Origin: Curvularia sp. ZM96
Lineage: Eukaryota; Ascomycota; Dothideomycetes; Pleosporales; Pleosporaceae
Direction: 5' to 3'
Assembly: GCA_022457065.1 (NCBI GenBank)
Contig: JAJGBQ010000007.1
Coordinates: 1,798,001-1,862,000, forward strand
DNA: 64,000 nucleotides
This document shows positions 11,565 through 22,900 of the stretch, piece after piece. Below the pieces are notes generated by a model. The model ran no database searches. It had not been told where the DNA came from and saw nothing but the letters and a program-made list of their open reading frames with translations. How positions within the stretch are numbered: the first letter of the stretch is position 1; every line of letters starts with the position of its first letter. Made by a program: the position numbers and the translations under genes.

Positions 11565-13563
11565 GATTGCGTGCCCTCGGGGTGGGACACAATGCCCTGT
11601 TCCTCGTGCTCCTACTAGTCACTGCCGTGTCTTCTTGCAACGAGTGCTTTGCCCATAGCCTGGAGCCCAGCGTGGCTTGTCGCGGGGCAAGAGGCTGTTT
11701 GCAGGTGAGGTGGAGCAGTGACGGTTGGGGTTGGCGGGCTGGCGGCTATCGGCTGGCGGCAGGGTCTGGTCGATCCGGCATGGCACCAGATTGATCGCCC
11801 CGCGCGGCTGCAGCCCATCTGTCAACTACACGCATACACGGCACGGGGGTCAAGTCATGGAAGCAGGCCATGTTTCCAGAAGGCACAGGGGAAATTGGGT
11901 CTGCTGGGCACAGTTTGTTTTGGCAGGGCAACTTGTGTGTGCGTGTGCACCAGGGTGGAGTTGATTGACATGCAGCCTTGTCTGTCAGGAGAGAGGATTC
12001 ACACGGCAACACGGGGCGCGAGTGCAGAGTGCAAGAAGCAATGGTCCAGCCCCCTCGTCGGTCGGGCAGCGTCATGACGAGGGTGGCTGCGGGTGGAGGC
12101 AAAGAAGCAAGGCGCGAAGAAACAAGGAGGCCAGCATAAGCAACGCTCACACTTGCTATGTATAGAGAAGGGAGGGTGGGGTTATGCAAACACAAAGGGC
12201 ATCCTCCATACGGGCGCCACGTGGACGCGGTCTGGCGAGCGCGACGGGTTCTAGAAGCCCCTGATGGGCGAAACGAGCGTCACGGGAGTCAGCGCGGTGT
12301 TTTATGACGGGCTGCATGAGGTGGGATAGCATAGCATAAGGCGCAGGCAGAGGGCGAGGCAGGTCGTGCTGCCAAGAGGGCCAATTCTGGGGCGGAGGGC
12401 GCGTCGCGTCGCAATAATAAACACAAGGCGTGTCGCGGCCAATGGCGTGCGGCGCGTTTGGGTGCGGTGATTGCTGGGTGAGGCGAGAGGAAGCCCCTGA
12501 GGGCCCTGTTACAGCACGAGGGCCAGCTGTGTCAGGCAGAAGGGTGGCCGTCCAGCCAGCCCTGGCAGGCAGAGGCCACGCACACGCACCCACGGCGCGC
12601 GCACATAGGGTTTCGCCCACGGGCGTAATGACGGCGGCGACGGCAAAAGGGATGAAACCTTGGCCGGGTGGTCGACGGAAGGTTTCACGATGGTTCCGCC
12701 GCACATGCCTCCAAGTCCCCAGCAGTGCAGTGCTGTGTACTTGGTTGCCCAGCAGGTGAGCGCATGCAGGTACAGTAAGTACGCAGCACAGGCGGGCCGG
12801 CCACGGCGGGCCTGGCACTGGCGTGGGCTGGGGCGCGCCGTGGGCGGGCTGGCCAGAACGTGACAGCGCACTGCGCGCCCGTCCGAGACGCGGCGACGCG
12901 CTGGCCCGATGACGGCATCCTCAGCAGACAGAGGGCCGTGGCGGTGGCGGGCAGTGGCCGTGCTGGCAAAGAGTGAAGCAACGCGGCCGCTTATGTTATC
13001 GGCGCACGGGCCGCCGGGCACTTTTGTCGACGACCCTTTGAGACGCCGGGAGCGGCGGCCGGGCGGCCATTGGCTGTTTCACCCCAGAGAGTGGGGGCGC
13101 CAGCTGTGTCCTGTTGCATCCCCTTTCCCATCCACGGCGCAAGAGTCATCCCAGAGAAGCAATGTGCAATTGCTTCACTCCGCGCGAGCACTGCTCCAGG
13201 CGTGCGCCGAAAAGGGCCACGTACCTGCGAGCTGCCCGTATGGCCCGTCCGTTGCCCCGTGGATGATGCATCCTCGCGCAGACGTCAGTCCATGGTGATG
13301 CTGGGCTGGAGGACCATGACTTTGCGAGTTAAATATATATCTGCCAACCATCGGGCCACTGTCGCAACTACTGACACTCCCGCTGCACCGCTGCACTACA
13401 AACTTCAAAGACCGTCCTCTGCCAACCTTAATTCAGTCTCAGACTTTGTCTCGTCGCTCCCCATTCATAAGCCCCGATCCGGACATCGACAAAGACCCAT
13501 CTCTACACTGCACCACACACTATCACTACACTACACTACACTACACCACACAACCACATCAAC
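11565..13563. other. gene-poor GC-rich stretch upstream of the short-peptide locus
   Basis: Long open frames occur on both strands (for example 12156-12818 minus and 11718-12077 plus). They overlap each other in several frames, lack recognisable domains and follow from high GC, so none is called. The left part should hold the recyclin promoter, the right part the leader and promoter of the 13564 peptide gene. A TATA-like AAATATATAT lies at 13331-13340. Confidence 0.5.
13322..13343 (+). promoter_or_regulatory. TATA-containing promoter element, copy 1
   Basis: TTGCGAGTT (13322-13330) is followed directly by a TATA-like run ending in TATATCTG. Nearly the same arrangement recurs at 14611-14627. 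It sits about 220 bases before the ATG at 13564, and the intervening leader is C/A-rich with CTACA repeats (13520-13550), as in strongly expressed fungal genes. Confidence 0.5.
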
Positions 13564-13735
13564 ATGATCTTCTCCGCCATCAACAAGCCCAAGATGCCCG
13601 ATGGCAGTGGCCCTCCCGGCGACGGTGGCAGTACGTCCAGCCCCAACTCCCTCTGCTCTCTCTCTCTCACACACACGTTCTCCATGCTGACATGCTCCTG
13701 CCTCAGGAAAACCAATTCCCCATTGGGAAAAATGA
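13564..13735 (+). CDS. short peptide gene, DGxGP...GDGG type (copy 1)
   Basis: The function is unknown. The ATG at 13564 follows a pyrimidine/CA-rich leader and a good start context (ATCAACATG). Proposed exons are 13564-13630 and 13707-13735, with a 76-nt intron (GTACGT, CTGAC branch, CCTCAG acceptor). The product has 31 residues, M-I-F-S-A-I-N-K-P-K-M-P-D-G-S-G-P-P-G-D then G-G-R-K-P-I-P-H-W-E-K. If the intron is retained the frame runs on to 111 residues. No signal peptide or domain is visible. The motif D-G-x-G-P-P-G-D-G-G resembles the two copies in the downstream unit at 14793. Coding status depends on transcript evidence. Confidence 0.4.
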
Positions 13736-14610
13736 ATGGATGGCTGCGCCATCTCGACCAATCAACTCCCCCAATTCCTCTGCCTCTGCCCTGGCGGCGC
13801 ACCACCATCTGTTTGGTCTCCAAAGCCCGCTTTGCTTTCTCGGCGCCCATGGCCATCACTGTCATGCTCGCTTTTGCGCTTTGCACGGCATTCCGCTAGC
13901 CCGCGAGTCCTCCTGTGCTGTCGACAGCGACCGATGGTCCTCTGGGGCGCAGCCCTCAGCCGCCCAATCCGGCAAGTGCTGCTCGCGGCTGTGTCGGACC
14001 CGGTGACCGAAGCGACCTCAGCAGCAGTCCTCCCTAAAAATCGCCCTCTCCCCCAAGGCTTTCTGGACGACGCTCTCGCGGGGGCTATCCGCTACTTATC
14101 AACCACCGGGGCCAAATCGCCAGGCTGCCTCGAGTCTGCCGTGCCTGGCTCGCGCTGCGTGGCTTATCCGTTGCGGCTGTGCAGCACTGGGCCGGCGCCT
14201 GGCGCTAGCCCTAGGCAGCGAACCTTGGTTCCCCCTTCACCTCTTCACCGGGGCCCACCTGACGCCCTTCTGCCTGAAAGTACTGCCTTAGCTCTCGGTG
14301 CGCATTCACTTGCCGGGGGGCTTTGCGCAGCACCTCCGGTCGACTAAACCAGTCACCCTCGGTGTGACTGTCTTCTCAGCCTTCTAGAAGGCCGCTATCT
14401 TCCAGTGCAGCCTGGTGGTCGCCTTGTTCGTCAGGGCACGACCAATCAGCCCCCTGGTTGCCTGCCCCCAAGGGGCGCAGTCCATTGTCCTTTGCAACTG
14501 CCTTTGAATCACACGGGGCGGAATTCCATCTGGTCCTCTGCGTCACAGCCTGGAAGAAGGCAGTCATCGCCTGTTCGTGGAGGCTGGCCGTTTTATGGCA
14601 GGCCTCAGGA
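13736..14610. other. spacer between the two short-peptide units
   Basis: GC-rich sequence. A 203-codon plus-strand frame (13736-14347) crosses it but has the composition of shifted GC-rich DNA (many A, P, R, L, C and S, no motif) and is not called. Nothing else is recognised. Confidence 0.45.
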
Positions 14611-14627
14611 TTGCGAGTTTATATCTG
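14611..14627 (+). promoter_or_regulatory. TATA-containing promoter element, copy 2
   Basis: TTGCGAGTT followed by TATATCTG repeats the element at 13322-13343 with a shorter AT run. It lies about 170 bases upstream of the ATG at 14793, and the leader between is again CA/CT-rich. Confidence 0.5.
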
Positions 14628-14736
14628 TTGAATCTCTCTCTCTGCTGTATACTATTACTACTACACATCACTACAATACAAACATCAAATACATATACCA
14701 TCTTCATACAAGCCATTCTCATATACTCAAGTCTGA

Positions 14737-14770
14737 ACACACATACACACACGCACACACACACACACAC
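14737..14770. repeat. (CA)n microsatellite in the leader of the second peptide unit
   Basis: A run of alternating A and C with two interruptions (a T and a G) lies 23 bases before the ATG at 14793. It is probably transcribed as part of the 5' leader and is likely length-variable between strains. Confidence 0.8.
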
Positions 14771-14792
14771 CCTACTCCACTACTCCACCACC

Positions 14793-14945
14793 ATGAGACT
14801 AGCAATGGCATGTCTTACTCTCTCCTACGGCGACCCGCAGCCCCGTGACGGAGGAGCGCCGCACCCAGGCGCCCGACTGAGACAGTCTTCCACCATGATG
14901 CTCTCCATGGCTGGCGATGGACCTCAGCCCCGCGATGGAGGCTAA
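14793..14945 (+). CDS. short peptide gene with two PQPRDGG copies (copy 2)
   Basis: An ATG in a good context (CACCACCATG) opens a 50-residue frame ending at TAA 14943-14945. It holds G-D-P-Q-P-R-D-G-G in the first half and G-D-G-P-Q-P-R-D-G-G at its very end, separated by A-P-H-P-G-A-R-L-R-Q-S-S-T-M-M-L-S-M-A. In the shared codons the two copies differ only at third positions (GAC/GAT, CCG/CCT, CGT/CGC, GAC/GAT, GGA/GGC), the mark of selection on the peptide. The R-L-R before the second copy could be a processing site. Sequence past the stop resembles the intron of the 13564 gene (GTCCAGCCC at 14977, CTAACATGCTGCAG at 15009-15022), so the unit may be a diverged duplicate. Unknown function. 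Confidence 0.42.
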   Translation: MRLAMACLTLSYGDPQPRDGGAPHPGARLRQSSTMMLSMAGDGPQPRDGG

Positions 14946-16394
14946 TGGACCCTGAGCCACATCTACTTTTCAGTCAGTCCAGCCCTCTCTTCTCTCCACC
15001 GACATGTCCTAACATGCTGCAGTCCACATCTCCAGTCCACCCATTGACGCCATGGTCCAACTCGGGCACATTCGTCAACAGGACCGGATCAGCACCAGGG
15101 CTTGTTCGCCAACCACTCGTACATGCCCATGTACCACCACCATGGCTCCATTGTCTTCTTGTTTGAGCATTTCGACTTTTCATCTCGACCTTGTATACCA
15201 TCCTGCAGCGTTCAAAACATCTTCGGCGTCTGGGTTTTTTCTTTGTTGGTTTGTCTTTGGGGGAGAAACATGAGGCGCAACTGGTACATTTGGGGACATT
15301 TTGGGGCAGTCTCTTTTGGGATGCATAGACGGCGTTGTCATAGAAGGCGTGGGGCTGCCTATTACTGGGATCTAGGCCAGACTGACAAGCAGTCTGATGA
15401 AGTTACGGGATTTCCTTTTCTATACTGTACAATTATGGGGTTTGAGCGAATCATCCAAGATAGCGTTGCGTTGCCGCTAGAATAGAGTAATGGAAGGACA
15501 TGTTGATTACAAACATGCTGCTGCTTCACGTGATGCGGGGCCGCGAGCCCTGAACAGAGGCAACAACATCGATTTCAAGGAATTCAGGTACAATAGCAGC
15601 TGTCGAGTGTGCGAGGTTGGAGGGGAGAAGTCGAAGCTGTCGTACGCCGCCCTCGTCCCCTCCCCCACGCTGCCGCCTACGGCCTTGGCATAGATAACGG
15701 TATTACTGTACACGCAACTTGCATGCATCCCCGTGCCTGCTTGCGTCACGCAGTGGGATTGGAACAAGGCATATACCTTCCATCGTATCGCTCTCTGAAC
15801 CTAATCGACCGCCGATACCTCCAGCTACTAAAATAGAGCCTTTGTCCTATATATACAACGTCTTGGTTTACGAGATGCATCGCGTTTGCTTGTAAAAATA
15901 TACATGCTTCCCCGCTCGGGTCTGTATGTACGTAGACCCTGTTGCTATTAAAAATTTAGTCACAGAAACTCCCAAAAAAGCCTCTGGCACGCACCCGCTG
16001 CACACACCCAAGCATGGGAGAGAGAATTTCCGCTGGTCAGAAGGCAAGAACGTGCCGCCCGCTGATGAGAGCAAACCGTCTGGGCACGTCATGCCCAGGC
16101 GCCCCCGGGTTAGGGCATGGTTAAAGAAAAGACGGTTCTGCTGGGCGCAAACCGGGCCCTTTGCTCACCGAGAGTCTACACCTAGCTTGAACTTGCTTGC
16201 GACCGAAGCCAAGCTTGGATTTTTTTTCTTGCGATATAAGAACGTGGCCAGACGGGCTGCTTTTGGGTCTCGTCGCTTGGGTCCTTTGTTGGTTTCCATT
16301 TTCACTTGCACGAATCGCTACCGAGCGTGACCCCTCGCGACCGCGACCACGCTTTGTGATACTTGCGCTCTACGAGTTTTCTCTGTTCCTGAAG
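14946..16394. other. intergenic; possible extra exon near 15022-15170
   Basis: The branch-and-acceptor-like CTAACATGCTGCAG (15009-15022) is followed by an open stretch reading ...G-L-F-A-N-H-S-Y-M-P-M-Y-H-H-H-G, which looks protein-like but has no clear donor or start. It could belong to the 14793 unit. The rest looks like 3' region and then the promoter of the DUF3602 gene; a T-rich run sits at 16218-16227. Confidence 0.4.
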
Positions 16395-16891
16395 ATGGCG
16401 ACACGACCGACCGAGCATCAGCGCGTGGCCTCACACGGACGCGGAGGCGCTGGTAAGTCATCCATCTCGCAGCGATTGCGCGTTAAGTCTCGTGGAGGGG
16501 CATCGCAGCAAAATCACCGCATGACTTGTTTGGCCATGCTGACTCCTACCTCCAAGGCAACATTGCGAAAGATGACCCAACCAACTACCCCAAGCCCGAA
16601 GACCTCGTCACTCCAACCCTCAAAGGAGACACATACACGACTGGCCGCGGCGGCACAGGAAACATGGCGCGCAACGACCGCGAGCACCCTGAGATAGCGC
16701 GCGCGGCTCAAGACGTTGAGGGCTCCCCCCAGCCAGAGACACAGGGTCCCAAGCACTATGGTCGAGGCGGCGCTGCTAACATCATTAATGATGAAGCGGC
16801 TGCGCAGCGCAAGAGCGAAGAAGCTAAGCGTGAGGAGAAGGGCCTGCTGGGAAAGGGGAAGGACTTGTTGAACAAGCTGGGCAAGAAATGA
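16395..16891 (+). CDS. DUF3602 family small protein with GRGGxGN repeats
   Basis: Exons 16395-16452 and 16557-16891 (104-nt intron, GTAAGT...CCAAG) give 130 residues. The glycine motif occurs three times: G-R-G-G-A-G-N across the splice junction (about residue 15), G-R-G-G-T-G-N near 49 and G-R-G-G-A-A-N near 87. Between them is hydrophilic, probably disordered sequence with P-T-N-Y-P-K-P-E-D-L-V-T-P-T-L-K-G. The C terminus is a charged helix ending G-K-G-K-D-L-L-N-K-L-G-K-K. These features define the fungal DUF3602 family, often stress- or growth-phase-regulated; no biochemical role is known. The exact continuation of the repeat across the intron supports the model. Confidence 0.85.
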
Positions 16892-18647
16892 GACTCTATC
16901 TGTCCAAACATGCGGGCTTTCAGGTCTCTTTTTCTTGTTTCTTGGCTTTGTTTTTGGGATCGTATAATATACCCTGGATTCGCTCTTCTTTTGATAATGC
17001 GTCTCATTACCCTGAGCGATCTGCACAATCGCCTCACTTGCAGAAACTATATGGTTGATACATGAACACGCACGGTTTCTTATCCATGGTGTAGCGCACG
17101 AGTTCAACCTAACCTCTGCGATCCGCATAGACATGGATAGTTTTATGTACACACGCTCCCGGATCCACTCTACGTGCATAAACCCTATCTTACTCCATCT
17201 CGATATACCGTTTCAATATCACTATAGACCGAACTCCTAGGCGAGGCGGGCGCGCGGGGAACAAAGCAAAGAGCACAAGCACACCCTATCTCCACAGTGG
17301 GCCAATAAATCCTACTCGTACTCCTTCTACGCCTCGTCCACCTTAGCACCGCTCCTATAGATGCTTTTTCACTAACCATTCCTTCTTCTCGAATGCATCC
17401 ATCAATCACAAAAGCATAAAGACAAAATCACAAAAGCATAGTTCGGGCACGCGGAAGAACTGCCGTGATCGGCATACCCCCCTTCCTCTTTGCGAGCTAG
17501 CAGGGTGTGCAGGGTAGGGGTATTCTTGTCCATGTACACCTATGTAATGTACATACATACATACGAGTATGGAGGATGCAGCGGCGCTCAACTCCGCACA
17601 CACGCCCCACTCATAACTACACCCGTTTTGCAGCTATACTCTTTTCGGGGGTTGTTCGTCATGAGGCGTACAATTGATCCAGCGGCTTGGGAAGGAGAAG
17701 GGGTCCTGCCCGGAATTTGAAGCAACGTGCCCTGGGTGCAGATGATAGGAGTAGTAGGTAGGAGTACAAAGTCGCCTCCTAAATAAAGTACGCACGGAGG
17801 GATAAGAAGAAGAAAGCAAGATGTGCAAAGCCCATTTGTCCATCCATTCTTTTCACAACTGCCAAAGAAGTTCTAGAATATCTGCATGCATGACACGGAT
17901 ACTTGAATGTATTTGATCGAAATATTTTTTTTTCATTCTCCTTCAAGTACATACAAACCCCACTCCGTATTCTCTAGACTCATCTCGCGTGTGCCGCGTA
18001 GGTATGCACAACAAAGTCCACCATCAGCACTCTGCCTACCCACTCCCATCCCACCCCTGTCACCTTATGTAAACAGCCCTCCCGCCCCCTCCCCCTCCAT
18101 CGGATCCCATGCCCGACTGCAGCCACACATCTCCGTGCATGCATCTCCGAGCAGTATGCAACTGTACCTTTGCCTCAAAGTGCAGGCTAGGAGATGAGCG
18201 AGCCCCGAAAATCTGCCCTTCGGTCGCTCTTCTCCGAGTCACTCAGGCAGGGTAGGTGTAGAAAAGACGCTTGCCTCGATTACGTCCCATCCATCCACCT
18301 ATCTGTTGCGTCCGTGTGTGTGGTTGGCTTTTTTTCGCCACTGTAATGCCAGGTCTTGGTCTTCGCTGCTCGACGTGGTCAGATGCCATTGGCTTAACAT
18401 AGTCACTTTGATCCTGCACATGCGGGAGCCCCCCGTGTTGCATGTACCGGTGAGTTGGATAGTTGTAGGCGTAGTGGAGGCTGTAGTTGTAATAATGGTG
18501 TGTGTAAGGTATACCACACATCCTAGTCCTCTGGTTATCGCCGTGGGTATATACATGGCTGTATTTCCTCGCAATCATGTTTACTCTTGAAATATACTTT
18601 TACTTTAAACATTAAAAAGTGTAAATAAAATTTGAGAAAAAAAGAAC
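16892..18647. other. intergenic, no gene seen
   Basis: These 1756 bases have only short frames without motifs. The left part is the DUF3602 3' region. The right end is the promoter and leader of the oxygenase gene, with an A/T-rich run at 18595-18640 just before its ATG. Confidence 0.55.
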
Positions 18648-19824
18648 ATGTCGACTACAACAACAGATACCGAAACCTGGGTCCACTACCATGACGGCGG
18701 CGTCCCGGGTCGACGACGCGTACTCACTGGCGCCGCAGCAAAAGAGACTTTCACCTCCCTCCCCAAAATCGACTTTCAGCGCATCTATTCGGACGATCTT
18801 GAAGAGAGAAAAGCGTTGGCGAGGGAAGTCGGCGCTGCATGTCGAGACGTGGGGTTCTTCTACGCCGTTAACCATGGAGTCGACGAGAGCATATTAGAAG
18901 ATACATTTGCCGCGCTGGAGAAGTACTTTGCTCTCCCGACCGAGATCAAAATGGAGACGCATAATCAGAAGACGGAGAAATTTCGGGGGTACGAGGCGTT
19001 TCTCGAGGGGAGACTGGATCCGAGTACGAGGGGTGGTGCGTCTCTTCTTCTCTTTATATATACACACATATGTACACACGTTTTTACTGATATCTCAACC
19101 AGACCTCAAAGAAGGCTTCCTCATGGGCGAAGACTTCACCGACCCAGAACAACTCTCCCTGTTAACCTCCACCCCCCTTCCGCTTGCCCAAACCCCCCGG
19201 AACCAATGGCCCACACACCCCTCTGCTCTCTTCTTCCGTCCCGCCCTCTATCGCTACTACCGCGCCATGTTCACCCTCAGCAAGCGCCTGCTCCACATCT
19301 TCGCCCTCGCCCTCGACTTGCCTGAGACGTACTTTGACAACATAACTACGCACCCCATGACCAACGTGCGCGCAGTACACTACCCGCCGCAGCACAACCC
19401 GTCTGACGTCGGCATAGGCGCACATACGGATTTTTGCTGGTTTACTCTGGTCTGTCAATCGCGTACCGCTTACCCTGCACTCGAAGTGCTGAATGGCAAC
19501 GGTATCTGGGTCCCTGTGCACCCAGAGCCCAACGCTTTTGTAGTCAACATAGCAGATTTCTTGAAACTGGTGACGGGGGGAACGTGGATGAGTACTGTGC
19601 ATCGGGTGCGGAATATTGGCGGCGAGGAGAGGTATAGTATGCCGTTTTTCTTTAGTCCAAATGAGGATGCCAAGGTGAGTGTTGTGGAGCATTTGAGGAA
19701 GCCCGGGGTGGAATATAGGGAGTTTGGGGTGGGCGAGTACTTTCAGAAGAGGCTGGATATTGATCGGAGGACGCATTTGGAGGCGGAAGATGGGAAGCAT
19801 GACGAGGAGAAGGTGGAGACGTAA
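18648..19824 (+). CDS. 2-oxoglutarate/Fe(II)-dependent oxygenase (isopenicillin N synthase-like)
   Basis: Exons 18648-19035 and 19103-19824 give 369 residues; the 67-nt intron rejoins T-R-G to D-L-K-E-G-F-L-M-G. The N-terminal DIOX_N part includes L-P-K-I-D-F and G-A-A-C-R-D-V-G-F-F-Y-A-V-N-H-G-V. The catalytic jelly roll has the iron ligands in G-A-H-T-D (His237, Asp239) and T-V-H-R-V (His296), and the 2-oxoglutarate-binding Arg306 and Ser308 in E-R-Y-S. All key residues are present, so it should be active. Such enzymes hydroxylate, desaturate or cyclise small metabolites. No biosynthetic genes flank it, so a substrate cannot be proposed. The start follows an A/T-rich leader (AAAAAAAGAACATG). 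Confidence 0.92.
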
Positions 19825-19931
19825 GGTTGGACAAGAATGCAAAATACAAAGACGAAAAAAATGTCCTCACGAATTGTACGCTAGACGATTACAGTCTCAA
19901 CATACCTAATATTCTATGTCAATCAATCCAA

Positions 19932-22900
19932 TTAAACGTGACCGTTTCTTCTCTTTGCCTCTTCCAACGCTGTGCGTAGTCTCTGCTCCTTTTCTACGTC
20001 TCCACTGTCCTTACCCTTGCCCATCTTCCGCTCTACCAACTCCTTAATCGCACTATTATCACTTTCCAAAACGTGCACCCGCCTTGTGAATTCCTCGACC
20101 AACTTCTTTTCTCCCTCCTTTTTCTCAGCCTGCAACTCTTGCAACCGCGCAGCATCCGCTTTCTCGCTTTCTGCCTGCGCAATCTCCGCGTCTACCACAG
20201 CGTTATTGAGCTCAATCTCGAGGTCGTTGAAGAGCGACAACAGTGCTTTAGAGGAGTGTTTTAGTCCGTCAATGGTAGAATGGGCTCGAGAGAGTATGTC
20301 GCCGTCACCATCACCATCCTCCAAGAGCCTGATAGCAGCGAGGATTTGGTCCATCTCCTTACGTTCGATACTGAGGGCGTTGACGACAACATCCTCCACG
20401 CTGCTGACGAGCTGGCCAATACGTCTTGCTTTGTCCCGCTTCGCGTTGAGCATAGCTTGCTTCTCTGCGGATTCAAAATGCTTTTCTAGATTCTTCATGG
20501 CGCTGATCTTTCCTGCAGCGTAGAGGGGCTGGATCTCAGTCTTCTTGTACACCCTGTCGCGCTCTGCAATAACCCGCACAACACCCTCGTGCCGCTTTTC
20601 CACCTGTTTGTGTATGTCTTCCAGAAGCTCGAGACAGTCCTCGGTACTGGGGGGATCACCGCCTTCCAGGCTCTTGGTTCCAGATACTGACGTCTGAAGC
20701 AGATGCTCAACCTCCGCATACAGATCCATGAGCCCCTTAATCTCGGCCTGAAGACCACCATACACTGGATTGAACACCGCATCCATGTAACTCTTGTATT
20801 CACCCTGGACCTCCTGTGCTTTGAGCTCGACTTCCTTCTGCTTGAACTCTTCCTCCAGCTGTTTCATCTCTGCATACGAGATTTCGTCATTGTTGAACAG
20901 CTCGTCGTTGTGTTCTTCATTCTCCTCTTGGCGTTTTCGACGCGCTTCATCATTTTTTCGGCGTGTGAGAGATGCTGAATCTTCCCACGCCACCGAAAGC
21001 TCTTCCATCCTGACCAATTGGTTTCCTGTATTGGATAGCTTGGCTCTGAGCTCTTTAATATGATGACTAGCTTTGCCTTTGAGATATCGTGGTAGGAGAA
21101 GAGCTAGAGATTCATTTGGGCTTCCTTGGTGTGGAGGCGGAACTGACTGTGAGCTGTGTGCAACTGGACCCAGTGGTGGACGAATCGAGTCAGCTTCATG
21201 CTGGCGAGTACTGTTTACAGGCGCCTGCAGATTTGGCTGACCTGCGCCAAAGAAGATCTCATCATGTCCCTTGTTGATGCTTGGAGATGAGATCCCACTC
21301 GCTGTGTTTAAGAAAGACATCGTTTTCCTATGCCTCAAGGAGAGGGGCTCCTCAGATTGTCGTGATGGCGGGACGTAAGCCTTGTATTGTGACTGCAATT
21401 GCTCCTCAGGGCGAGACTGAATTGGCGTTTTGTTGGTGTCATCATCGACGGAGCTCGTTGGGGTCAGAATAGTGGTAGACTGCACAGATGGTGCTGTTTG
21501 AGGCTGCACCTGCATGCTCTCCATTGCAGGAAATGTCGGCACTCGTGTTATGATGGGCCTTCCACCTGGACTATACTCATAGTCATCCTCGGGAGCTACA
21601 TCCAGCGGTACTTGTACTTTAAGATCTGGTCTCGTGCTAGAGACGGCGGTATTGGATCTGGGGATTTGCTCAGGCTCTGCTGAGGCTGCTGGTTCTACTA
21701 CAGGTGCTTGAGGCGGAGCGTCGAAGTACTCAATTCCTCTGACAATGGACTCAGCTTTCATGAAAGCCTTGAATATTTTGATCTTCTCCTCGACCTGCGG
21801 CTCCGTTGCTTCGCTACGAAGCATAGAGATGTATCTCTCTAACGAGCCGACATACCACGGATCAAGATCTGGGATGAGGTCTGCCGCAGTTGGCTTTGGC
21901 AGCTCCTTTGCCTTTTCGGCTTCGAGTTGGCATCTGAGCTCAGCAATGGTATTATCGCGCTCTTCCAAGTTATGCTCTTTTCCTTCCATATCTTCTTTAA
22001 GTCTGTCGATAGTGAGATCCTTTTCTCTGGCTGCGGCCTCGGAATTAGCAGTAGCTTGGTCAGCAGTCAACCTCATGTTTTCAATTTGTGCGAGCAGAAC
22101 ATCCCTCTCACTCGCTGCGTGATTCTTCGCAGCCTCGGCTTCAGATTCAAACTTCTCTCTGTCAGCTTTGAAGAGCTCAGATGTCGCGCGATGGCGCTCA
22201 ATCTCCTGTTGCAGTTCTGTTCGTAACTGGTCAATAATCTCATCCTTTGCCTTGAGTTCTGCAGCATAGACTGGACTAATAGGCTTGGAGACGTCCGAGG
22301 CACGGCCATTTGATTGTGTACTGGCTGGGGCAGACCACGGCTGCTGGATACTAGCAGGCGATGGTTGCGATTCTCTACCAAAGCGGTTCCGAGGACTGTG
22401 AGTGCGCTCTACTGGTTTGGGGGTTGTTCTCAATGGCGCCACGATCGCATCTTCCACAACAAAAGGCTCCTGTTCAGGACGTGGAGAGCACCGCTCACTA
22501 GGTTTTACCACAGCAGTGGGTGGTGTGGGCATGTACGTTTCAATCGAGTCACTGGAGTCCAGGTGTGTAGGATACACGGCAGGACTTGGAAAGCCGTGCG
22601 TCGAAGGAGGGGACGGGACATGAGCTGGCAATTCAACGCTGTCCGGTTGTGCAATCTCAGTATTTTTCCTCTCCGGCTTCGCAGAAAACAATGCTTCATC
22701 ATCGATCTCCTCCCCACCACCCAGGTGTTCCCAGTCCGAAGGACCACCGGCAGCTAAGGCACTGAACTTTGACTTGTCATCACGAGGCGGAGGTGGTGTC
22801 GGAATCTTCTGCGAGGAAGGCTTCGGAGACGAGGTTCTCTCGTTAGCACGTTGCGCATAAAAGTTGTTAAGAGCGATGGAGCTTATAGAATCGGTACGGT

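Noticed and set aside
12156..12818. 220-codon minus-strand frame (with others at 11746-13021)
   Set aside because: Several overlapping frames on both strands in GC-rich DNA, no family resemblance and no splice or leader signals.
13736..14347. 203-codon plus-strand frame between the peptide units
   Set aside because: No domain; the R/P/A/L/C-rich content and position inside a duplicated non-coding-looking spacer argue against coding.
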